Assembly: GCF_001039355.2 (NCBI RefSeq)
Contig: NW_019775475.1
Location: 116,423-180,422, forward strand
Source of the DNA: Lingula anatina
Lineage: Eukaryota > Brachiopoda > Lingulata > Lingulida > Lingulidae
Direction: 5' to 3'
Length of the DNA: 64,000 nt
In this document: in pieces, positions 1-10,496 of the stretch
How positions within the stretch are numbered: the stretch's first letter is position 1
Layout: every line of letters starts with the position of its first letter
Position numbers and translations under genes: made by a program
Notes under the pieces: model-generated
Seen by the model: the letters and a program-made list of their open reading frames with translations, nothing else
Told to the model about the DNA's origin: nothing
Databases searched by the model: none

Positions 1-78
1 CTGTAAATGAAATTTGCGTGAAATCAGCTCAGATATTCAATTTTAGCACGTTTTATATTTAAATAACATCCAACTTAC

Positions 79-172
79 TCTTTAAAGGGTTTCTCCGCGT
101 TCCTTCGCCGAGAGAATTCCACACTAGAGTCAGAATAATGATGCCTTCGATGAGCCAGCTCTCCGCCCACAT
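79..172 (-). CDS. Exon 1 (signal peptide) of a fourth MAM-family gene, rest outside window
   Basis: This 94-base first coding exon begins with ATG at 172 and reads MWAESWLIEGIIILTLVWNS, a typical signal peptide. It continues LGEGTRRNPLK and ends in phase 1 at a GTAAGT donor just below position 79. It is almost identical to exon 1 of gene A (11776-11869); the clearest protein difference is Leu to Phe just before GEG. Because the gene runs leftwards, all other exons lie outside the window. The exon shows that the array contains at least four tandem genes. It is partial only because the window ends. Confidence 0.75.
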
Positions 173-1854
173 TTTATCTTCGTAACAAATCTGATTAGAA
201 ATTCCTGAAAAAAAACTTTCCCTTGTCTGGCGGCGGCAAGATAAGTGCACAAACTTTAGGCTATTGTGTGAGTGTTGCCTGTTGCTTAATAATGTCAGTT
301 AGTTGTTTTGTCAATGTTAAATTCAAAACCAAATACCTTGTTACTAAACCTTTAATACAGTTAATTTCATAACTAAGCACCCAATAACTAAGTTTTAGAT
401 GTTGTTTAAGAGGATAAATATCTTTTTATGTCTAAGATATTTAATACTTTCAAATCTTCTTGACTAAAGAATATTTCGAATATATTGCTAGTGACAGTAT
501 TTAGAAACGTGTATCTTGAACTCCCCATAACTTGTCCACATAAGAAAGATTTTTCAAACAAAATGTTTTTTTTAGCAAAACCATTGTTATCCTCATAAGT
601 TACTTCAGTTTTGCCATGAAAGGTAGGATATGGTGGTAATTTGAAACAAAATGTCGCAACTTAAGGATTTAATTCTGCGATCGAGTAAAACACAGTACAC
701 GGGGTACGGAGCACATACGCGTAAACAAGATCCAAAAGGTTAGTATCTTAACTGTAGCCAAAATGAATATTTTTCTTTGATTAAAAAACATCGATTCTGT
801 CATAAGAGGTTAACCTTCACAATACTTGGAAGTTGAAAACTACGTTTGATCTTAATTGAAAAAATCTAATCAATTTAACAACATAATATACTATATATTT
901 CATTGTTTGAGTTCGGTTACAATGGACTTGGAGTACGAATTTTGGTCCAATCTCACAACGCATAAATTCTTTTGTTAATGAAAATGTTGTATTTTTACTT
1001 GTAACTCTATGGATTTACCCCAAATTTTAGAATACTCACGGCGGTTTCTCTTTTCGGAAGTTTCCTCTGGTGAGTACGTCCGACACTCCCGCAAGTTGCG
1101 GTGCTTGTGCTCTTAAACATAGCTACAAATCAGAAAAAAAATGGCTGGTACTAAATAGTGCATTTCCATTAACGTTGCTTTTAATCCCTCTTTCTGACTT
1201 ATAATGCACCTGAGTCTGTTTAGAACTTGAGGTGCCAAAGGCAGTGTTGTTCCTCGCTGGAAGTAACGGACACACCCTGCGTTAAGGGGTGGTAATAGCT
1301 AACAACAGAACCAAAACTCTTGTACGAAGAGAATTGATTTACCTTAGGCGTAACCAAGCACGTCTTTACATGGTTAATATAACCGTCTACGTGCATTTTT
1401 ATTTAACCTATTGAACGATGAATAAGTTCTAAATGCATGATGTTCGGCAGCTGAGAGGATTTGGAAAACTGAATGTTATAATTAAATGATGTAAAGTGAC
1501 TTTAAAAACCTAGAAATGTTTTATATATGTTGAAATTTAGAAGCTTATTTCCACTGTTCGTCCAATGTACTGTATTATCTTTAAAACTTGACTATACATT
1601 TTACTTGTTAGAACGGGTCACTTAATGACCCATTACAGTAGCTGTGTGCATGACATCATAGTGATAAGATGCTCTACGTACGGGTGAGTTAAATGTAATC
1701 AGATGGCCCAATAGGTCAGCTTTAATGCAGATCCAGGATTCAGATTCAGACGTACCCTGAAGCAGCTATTTAATTGTTCTTTAAATGTTTCTTAAAATTC
1801 TAGCAAATTTTAGCAAGGCATAGCATGGCGGCAATTTATTAACTATTCATAGAG

Positions 1855-1946
1855 CCTCAGCAAACGCAGAACGTTATTAGAACGTTACCATAAAGTTCCA
1901 GTAACGTTCTCGTAACGTTTTGATAACGTTCTGTATTTGTTGGGAC
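1855..1946. repeat. Short fold-back element with five AACGTT motifs
   Basis: The ends are imperfect inverted repeats (CTCAGCAAACGCAGAACGTT at the left; AACGTTCTGTATTTGTTGGG at the right). Between them AACGTT occurs five times in about 60 bases. It resembles a small non-autonomous DNA element. The duplicate lies at 13554-13645, and a distantly similar element at 30674-30808. Confidence 0.55.
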
Positions 1947-2689
1947 CCATCGTCCACGGCACGCACACTGAAATGCCCTCCTTACTCGGAGAGAACAATC
2001 GAATTGCACAGCGCGATATTGCAATCGAGCTGCTTCATTCTGTATTTCACACTGAACATATGAGTATGTTTCCATGTTTCAGGGTGCAAGGTAAAAGCAC
2101 ACTATCCAAGTTATTTTCATGTGTAAGAGCAAGTATTTGCAGTCCTCCTTTTTCGAGATAATGCAAAACCGATTATGGTCACGTAAATGCCGTGTCTCCT
2201 ATGTCGATATTTCTGTACGTCAGCCACCTGCTGCAGTACATTAATGGCGTAAGCACATTTGTCTGGATATATAAGAGAGCCGAACCAAACAGTGGCTGTA
2301 AAAAGATAGCTTTTGTTGAAGTCGGTTCGTAAAGTAAGTAATGTGGGTGTATGTGTTTGTGAATTCATAACATCATTGCTGTTAGATAAAAGGCAGGCGC
2401 CGGTGTTACCGGGCATATAAATTTATGTAAGATCATGATTTAAGGTGGCCTAAAGCAGTCACATCAAATAGAGGGACGATAATTTCGTCAAGCAGTAAAA
2501 TTGTTTGCAAAATAAGGTAATTAAACAAAAAAAAATATTAGTACCTCACAACACAATTATTGAATGCATACAGACGCTTCCAAGAATCGTTTCATCAACG
2601 CAATCTATTACAATCCTCAGCGCAGAGAAAAGCCGAGATCATACGTAATCACGATGCATTGCCTGGAGTCACAATCCATTAAGACGTAT

Positions 2690-4065
2690 TCAAAAGGTTT
2701 TGTTGGAGCTTAGAGGGTGCCTCATACAACACAATCAGTGCAGATAAGCAAATGTAATTGTTTCTAGATGATTTTCTAATCCAACACAATCAGTATCGAT
2801 ATGACACTGTTTCTAATTGGTGTCTCAAGCAGCACAGTCAGCGTAGGTAATCCATTGGCCCCTTTCAGAATAGGGGACTAACTAGTCCAGTTTTCAAATA
2901 TGGCCACCCACTACAAAGCTTGCCATCTAATCCGCTAACAGACACTGAATAGATATCCAGTGGGGAAGTATTCAAGTGGGTCGGCCATATTTGACCCTCG
3001 GACTACTTAGTCCGTTTATTCCGAATGGGGCAATTGTTTCTAGTTGGAGTTTCGTTCGGTACAGTCAGCATACACATAATTCATTGTTTTGAGTTGGTGC
3101 TTCACACAGGACAATCAATATTGTAAGTTTCAATGTTTCTATATGGTATCTTAAGCAACACAATCAGAATGGATAAGGTGTAGTGTTTCTGAATTGTGGC
3201 TCAAGCAGTCCAGAAAAGTAATTGTTTTTCAAGTGGTCCCTCACCCAACATAATCAGTATAGGGAGATTGTGTTCCCTACTTGAATCTCAAGCAACACAA
3301 TCAGTATAAGTAAGTGATTGTGTAACTAGTTGGTATCTCAAGTAACATAGTCAAAATAGGTAAGACGACATGGTGAGACATTGATGCAAATCACAATCCA
3401 TTCGTACATATTCAAGAGGTCTTATTCGACTTTAGTCGTTGTCCCAAGCAGCACAATTCGTATAGGTAGGCCATTGGTTCCAGTTGCCAGCAACAGAATC
3501 AACATAAATAAGTTATCCCTTCAGACTGGTGTCTAACTGATTCCTCAGAACAATTGGTATAAGTAAGTGATTGTGTCTAGTTGTTGTACCAAGCAACACA
3601 ATCAGTATACATGGGAAAGCCATTGTTTCTAGGCGGTGCCTCATACAAAACAATCAGTACAGGTAAGTGATTGCTTCTAGTTGGTTAGTGACGCCAGCCG
3701 GTGTCTCAAGGAACGCAATCAGTATATATGAGACAGTCTGTTTCTAGTTGGTGTCTCACGCAACACAGTCAGTAAAGGTAAGTTAGTGTCTAGTTGGTGC
3801 CTCATACAATACAACTGGTATATGCAAGCCTTTACTACTAGCTATTACCTTACGCACCACTACTAGTATATGTATTTAATGTTTCTAGTTGGTGCCTCAT
3901 AAAACACAATCAGTATAGGTAAGTCATTGTTTCTAGCTGATGTCTCAAGTAACACAATCATTACAGGTTAGTAATTGTGTTTTAGTTGATGTCCCAAGCA
4001 TTGCATTCAGTATAAGAAAGTGATTGTGTTTTGGTCGGTGTTACAAATCAACACAGGCACGACGA
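2690..4065. repeat. Degenerate minisatellite, unit about 48 bp (copy 1)
   Basis: Units resemble TTTCTAGTTGGTGTCTCAAG followed by CAACACAATCAGTATAGGTA and AGTGATTG, repeated with substitutions and indels for about 1.3 kb. A fold-back element interrupts the array at about 2868-3030. The second copy is 14410-15780. One unit-like remnant is also found downstream of gene C (about 25615-25730), suggesting that the array grew from a single ancestral segment. Confidence 0.8.
2868..3030. mobile_element. Palindromic MITE-like element, 'ATATTTGA' family, inside the minisatellite
   Basis: The arms GGGGACTAACTAGTCC and GGACTACTTAGTCC, plus the inner CAAATATGGCCACCCA and GTGGGTCGGCCATATTTGA, are inverted repeats around a centre near 2950. 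Related copies occur at 14588-14750 (duplicate), about 30098-30210 (right half only) and about 34848-35000. There is no coding capacity. Confidence 0.65.
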
Positions 4066-4284
4066 GTATCTTTTTCATCTTCGTGATAAGAACGGAATGG
4101 CGACGACTTAATCCAAGAAACGAAGATATGTTTTGATATTGGCATTGGCATACAAATCTGGAGTCAATATAACGGACACTTGCAAGTCTTGGATATCAGG
4201 GCTGTCATTTGGATAATAACCACCATAAATGTCGCAGTCAGTGTACACATCAAACAGTATGTCCTTTTTAAAAACATCTCAAGT

Positions 4285-4451
4285 CAGCGGCAGATCCAGA
4301 GATATTTTACGCCCGTCTTCCAAATTATCTTTGTTGATCTATCCTCCATTTTTGATCGTCTTCCGACAGAAAAAATTAGATATCTGTCAATGAAAACTTG
4401 AAATTCTGACCGTTTCTGGAAGACCCAGAAGACGGCTTCAATCCGCCCTTG
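4285..4451 (-). mobile_element. hAT-like non-autonomous remnant abutting gene A stop codon
   Basis: Read on the minus strand it starts CAAGGGCGGATTGAAGCC and ends CTGGATCTGCCGCTG. It matches, in the same minus-to-plus orientation, the element at 10518-10685, which has cleaner termini (CAGGGGCGGAT and ATCCTCCCCTG). CAGGGG-type termini are common in hAT elements. It starts directly after the TAA of gene A, so it would form the beginning of the 3' UTR. The B copy is 16004-16170. Confidence 0.6.
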
Positions 4452-7400
4452 TTAAGCAACTAGAACTCCTCTCCATATGAACCGTTCCGCCAGTACCAGC
4501 ACACACAGTGCAGCGATAGTATAGGAATCCAAGAAATCTTCCCTCCTGGCGCCACTTTCGGGGAAGAAGTTCAAGAAAGGACGAATCTTCCCTGTGGTAG
4601 TAGTAGGCCTTTGTTCTGTTGTGGTTTCAACGGGGTCTTCTGTGGTACGGGGAAAGGAGGTCGTGGCTGGAACTAGCAAATTGGACGTCACAAGTATTTT
4701 TTTTATATTTGTGTGAATGAATAGTTACTTTTATGGTGACAATTCGAATCCGAATTCATTAGGGTGAACACCACACGAAATTTATCGTTTGTAAAAATAA
4801 TTAAACCACAGTTCGATCAGAAAACAAAAGGCTGTGCCGTTTAATCCGGTGTATTCGTGAGCGGCGTGGCACGATCTTCAGGAAATAGGAATGTTTTCAT
4901 TCTGCTCGTACCGAAATACTATTACAGAAAGGCACGTGTCACCTCGTGACAAATATTGCGAAATACAGATTTGAGGTGCTAAACAAAACACTTTCCGCCA
5001 AAAAATCATGCTTAACCAACTTTCCTGGGGTAAACTGTGTTTTTGGTCGACTAATCAACTTTTGATTCTTTCCTGGAATTCATCATTTCTATGTAACAGT
5101 CCGGGAAAATTAGACAGTCCTAAAGTTTTGTCAACCGGCCGTCACTTCGAACTTCCGGATTGAGCGCGATTCAAAATTGTGTCAAGACTTTTGACAGGTG
5201 GCAAGTTCTGTGAGGACGTGAAAAATTAAAAAGTACTACTTGCCCATAGATAAGTTTGGTGAGAAGTGGTTGTGCACTTACAAGTAAAAAAAGGGTGCTA
5301 AAACCTTTCGCTTTGTCTCTTTAAACAATAATGTGGGATTAAACAGCACATCTACGACAACACATAAACTTTACTATATATACTATTCTAAATGCCATCA
5401 ATTAATTTACAGAATATACTATGCATGTGCGTGGATAGTTTTATAATTACATTTAGCTGTGCATTCCTTTTCAGCAATGGCGATTTCGTCAAGGGCCAAG
5501 AGCATTCTCTTACTGACTGTGTATTGGTAGTCTGGGCACGTGGCCTTGAACTGGATTTGATACACTCCCCTAGGGATGGGTACCTCAAAGAAAGTGTAAG
5601 GATCACTCTGATGTTGTGGAGTACTCCCTGGTACACAATATGAAACAATAAAGAAAAATAACCCTAAAATACGGTCTTTCATCTAAACGAAAATATACTA
5701 AAAGCACTGGCGTTCCTATTTTTACTATGTTTATTCTAGAAAAAATGTTGATTTTAGTCTAACAAAAGTGCAGGTACATAGAGAGACAGTAACGTAAATT
5801 TTGCAGGATCGCCGTTTTTTATTTATTTATTTTTTATTTTTTTGGGGTTTTTTTTTAAATAACTAATATCGAAATTATTCTAAAGCCTTTGTAATGTTGA
5901 AACCGAATTTCTACCAACATCAAACGTTTTTAATGTAAAACCTGGTTTTATTAGACGTACCTTCGTGTGTCCATAATAAGACACTTTCCTCGTCAGCGAT
6001 GGCAAACATTTCAAGCAGGGCTTCATTATCTTCGTTGGCCGCCATCCAAAACTGAAGACACCACGGGAAGTCTTCGGGAAATATATGTAAATGACCTAGA
6101 ACAGAGGGTCGGATCCAGGATTATTTGAAGGAGGGGTCCGTTTTTTAGGAATGACAGGCCGTGCATGCGAAGCCGACCCTCTTCCCCCCTCCTCCTGGCG
6201 TGGGGTTCGGGGCTCGCTAAAGGGCCCCGAAAAAATATGGTATTTTAGAGATCGAACGGTGCCATATAGAACTATGATTCAACTAATCAAATTCTCATTT
6301 CAAGAGGGGACCATTGGTTTGATTTTTTTTTTCAGAATTCGAAGTAGGCCTATACAGTATTATAATGAAGAAATCAGAGCAATATTTATGAATACTGTCA
6401 CCTGCAGCATACATAATTGTATATGTTATTGTAGGCCTATACATTATTGTAACGAATATATATTTGGTGTGCTTATGCCGTCAATGTGAAAATAACTGCC
6501 GGTGTAAAATTAACAAGGACCTGCTAGTTTTACCTTGGTTCGTCTCATTTATAGCGTATGGAAGACTTGTGACGTAGCCTGATCCACCAAAAGTTCGCAT
6601 AGTACAGTCAAACGAAAACCTTCCGCCCGTTCCTAAGCCAAAACCGAAATCAAAATGAAACTGAAACTGATAAATTTTTAACATTTGTTAACATGGGGGA
6701 CAAACGTATCATTTGTCAACTGACAAAGTTTCAAAATTATCACGTTGACTTACTTAATAATAAGATTTCTTTACATTTTACTTCTGTCTCAGATCTTACC
6801 TGAATCAGAATGATCGACTTTTGGGAAATGCTCATTAGAAGTTCGAAAATAGTCCCATACATACGTAGCCTTTGTTTCAACATAATATCCACAATGCCCG
6901 TCGTCAAAATCGCAAAACAATTCTGAAAATTCAAGCAAGAGTAACACATGGAGAGTAGCACATGACGTCATTACGCGATCGACAGAAACGTTTTATTCTT
7001 ATATATCCTTAGACAACTAACCTGAACTATCCGAAAGTTTAACCTGTCTTGCCGATAATAACACATGGTTTGATTATTTCACTTGCTGTCAAAAATATCC
7101 AACATGAAACACGCACATAACATTTCCGCAGACAGCCCTCCCTCCCCGAGTCTTCACCATATGTGCAAGCATACAATTTTTCCCACCAAGTAGGCAGTTG
7201 TAATTTTTTTGTACGTACATAAAAGTTTGTAACTTACAAACTTTCGAACTAACTTACGTGAACAATCGGACTTACGTAAAAAGTTACATGTACAAGAATT
7301 CGTAAGCTACAGCCTTTCGAGAATACCAGGCCTACCCAACTACCAGACTCGGCACATAAGGATCCTGAATTAACCGGTATACCGGACCACACTACCCGTT

Positions 7401-10397
7401 TTCAAGGTGTGTGTCAGATCGCATTTCGGAGTATCATACCCCAGAACAATTTTTGTAGGTCGACCGCTGGCTCACCCTGTCGGTGTTCTGACTGATACTC
7501 CTGAAATGCAATCTGACACACACCTTGAAAACGGGTAGTGTGGTCCGATATACCGGTTAATTCAGGATCTTTATGTGCCGAAACTGGTAGTTGGGTAGGC
7601 CTGAATACGGGCCTTGATTGTCTAAGTGCTGACGCAGACTGGAGTGTGCATGTCCCATTCACTTGACAATCACAGTGCGACCAAGGAATACTCAACACAA
7701 AGAAAAGCCCCCTTCGATACAGTTAAATTCTGGGCGGCCAGTGTGAAGTGATCTCACATACATGAATATGTTAACCCTTTAAGTAAAATGGAAAATATAG
7801 GAAAACCCATACAAGACAATGGCATTTTTTAAAAAATTAATAATAATGTCAGCTTTACTAATTTGACAGAAATAGACATTCTCTCACCACTGGAACAGAG
7901 TCCAACAGTTACCGAAATTTCATCTACGGTTATAATGTTTCTAAGGACAGTAGTGTCGCCATCAATTCGGCCCACAAACAGCACCTATAATATAATATAA
8001 TATAATATAATATAATATAATATAATATAATATAATGGCGATCCTTTCCACTTGAGCTCCGTCTTCCTTACAGTTCTCGTATGTGCTTTAATAAGCATAT
8101 TAAGCGCCAAGACGTTTCTGCTCAAAATGGTCTTAATCCAGCATCAAAAACGATGTCAGGGCTTAAAAATTTGAATCGATGGTACTTAGGTTTAAGTTTT
8201 GAACGGCTGAATAAATAAATATACGACACCGTGACAAATATATCGGCCAAACCCACCTGGAAGGGAGTAGTGTTAGTGATATCCATGCCGATCGGGGGCC
8301 AGTTCTTCCAAATTTTGACGAAATAATTCGAATCTATAACGCCAAACACCGATGTAAACCCTGTGTCATCTAACAGAACATACGGTGGTTGGTCTGCCTG
8401 CCAGAGATATAATCATCAAAAAGTTTAAATTAAAAAATCTATTTAAACCAATGAGTTATTTGCAGTTGGTCCTTTGGCTAAAGCAGATTATAAACGGAAA
8501 ATCACAGAGTGTTTCTTGGCTTAGAAACTAAAACGTATCGATAGTCATATACAACGGTTAACCATCTGCGCACCCTGATCACGTGAATTGTGATTTCTTG
8601 TGATCAAGTCCATAGAAGGTGGATCACTATGTATAGTGTATGACTTTTGCCATTTAGTCTCAAAGTCGCATATCACTCTCTTTGCCACGTGATGCAAAGG
8701 CCGTATGAACCATTTAGAAATGGCTAAATTTGGAAAAATGGGAATGTATAAATTGTTTGCGAACACATCGGACTAGGCCACCCAATCACCCGTATTTACA
8801 AGCAGGTACGTTTTAGATTGCTTACGTGACTTCAAGCACAAACGTATCATTTACCCGTGTATTTAGTTATCTGTAGATATTTCCATAACATTTTCATTTC
8901 TTTAAAATCTACAGTATTATGAAACTTTCAAGAAGAGGCGAAAATGTTCCTTACAAACGGAATAAAATCTAGAACTTCACTTACCATTAATGCATAAACT
9001 GTCAAATTTANAGCCACCCATGAATAGGGACGGGGAGGGGGGGCGATCTGCCTGAAATTTATAAGAGGGTACTGGCCACTATACCACCTTGTGGTTGAGT
9101 ATCTACATCTACTCACATCAGTCTGATGAAGGCCTTCGCTGAAGGCTGTAATGCCCCTATTTCACACAGACCACGAGTCCCACGAATGGCCATGAATTGA
9201 CAAATTTCAGGATTCGTGGTTGAATCGTAATCAGTTCGTGTAGTTCTTAACAGATTCGTATATAATCGTAGTTTGTTCTTGCAATTCTTGATCAATCGGG
9301 AATTCGTGGCAAAAATTTTGAGCTGTTCAAAATTTTGGCCACGAATTCTCGATTCCAAAAATTCGTAGTGAATTTCTGGACAATATTAGTGCGATTCCAG
9401 CCGAATCCCACAAATATTTGTAACACTATCGCACCTGTATCGTAACTGAATCGTAGAGCGTGTCGAATTAGACCAGAAAATTGGCAAAATCTCACGAATC
9501 CTCACGAATCCTGAAATTTGTCAATTCATGGCGATTCGTGGGATTTGTGGTCTGTGTGAAATAGGGGCATAAGCTAACGGTATGAAAGTTTTTCGGCTTG
9601 TGTTTGATAATTTTTATTTATTGTATCCAACCAGTTTAGAAATATCTAAAAACTCGACAAGATAAATTAATATTTATATTAATTTGATTTACATTACATT
9701 ATATTTAAAGGATGCAATTTATATAGCCAGGAATAATGTAATTTGCAAAACGGCGGCTTAAACATCCAGTACATGCATTTTATTCGCCCCGCCTTTGGTT
9801 CCCATCTTCACGCTGCCAGAAGAAAACAAATAACAAATGTTTCACAGACTGGAAGGGAAGTAAAGGGTCACACCTTATAAAGATCTCCCCAACAATATTT
9901 TCAAAAATATTTGTAAATTAAACACAACTCCCTTCTTTGTCCCATCTCAGCCTACGATCCTGAAAATAATAGCAAGAAGAGTCAAAATCTAAATGAAATA
10001 GTTATTTGCCCGTACACCATGTACCCATCCAAGGGATCTGCCGACTATATAAACCACAGAAAGTGTGGGTCAGACAAAAAGGGTGTGACAGTTTTGGTAT
10101 AGACATACAATTAAAGGGTTTGCACGGGACCCCAGGCGGGACAGGCGTTATGAAGGGATTAAGCGTTTACTAATACTACCCGCACATATTTTAGCATTAT
10201 CACCCATATTAACCACAAAACCCACAAATTATCAAGCACTACCAGAGCGTTTACTAATACTACCCGCACATATTTTAGCATTATCACCCATATTAACCAC
10301 AAAACCCACAAATTAACAAGCACTACCAGAGCGGATGAATGTTAATGCAAGGTATCGCTTTGTTGGTGCTAAATGACTTCTTTTGTTTACCAAAGAG

Positions 10398-10496
<99 letters not shown>

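Larger units (their letters stand above)
173..4451. other. Spacer between the fourth MAM gene and gene A
   Basis: No convincing gene is present. It holds a short fold-back element with repeated AACGTT (1855-1946), a minisatellite (2690-4065) with a nested palindromic element, and an hAT-like remnant (4285-4451) that touches the stop codon of gene A. Open frames here are short and lack any recognisable domain. The same spacer recurs at 11870-16170 with about 98% identity by eye. Confidence 0.7.

Noticed and set aside
2690-4065. CRISPR-like appearance of the regular repeats
   Set aside because: The repeats are contiguous, degenerate units without unique spacers, in an animal genome. It is a minisatellite.
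5388-5682. Alternative frames overlapping exon 9 of gene A on both strands
   Set aside because: They are other readings of the real MAM2 exon (5451-5627), whose frame, phase and splice sites agree with genes B and C.
9113-9495. Short frames in the Harbinger-like MITE
   Set aside because: They lie within inverted-repeat arms and show no transposase motifs.
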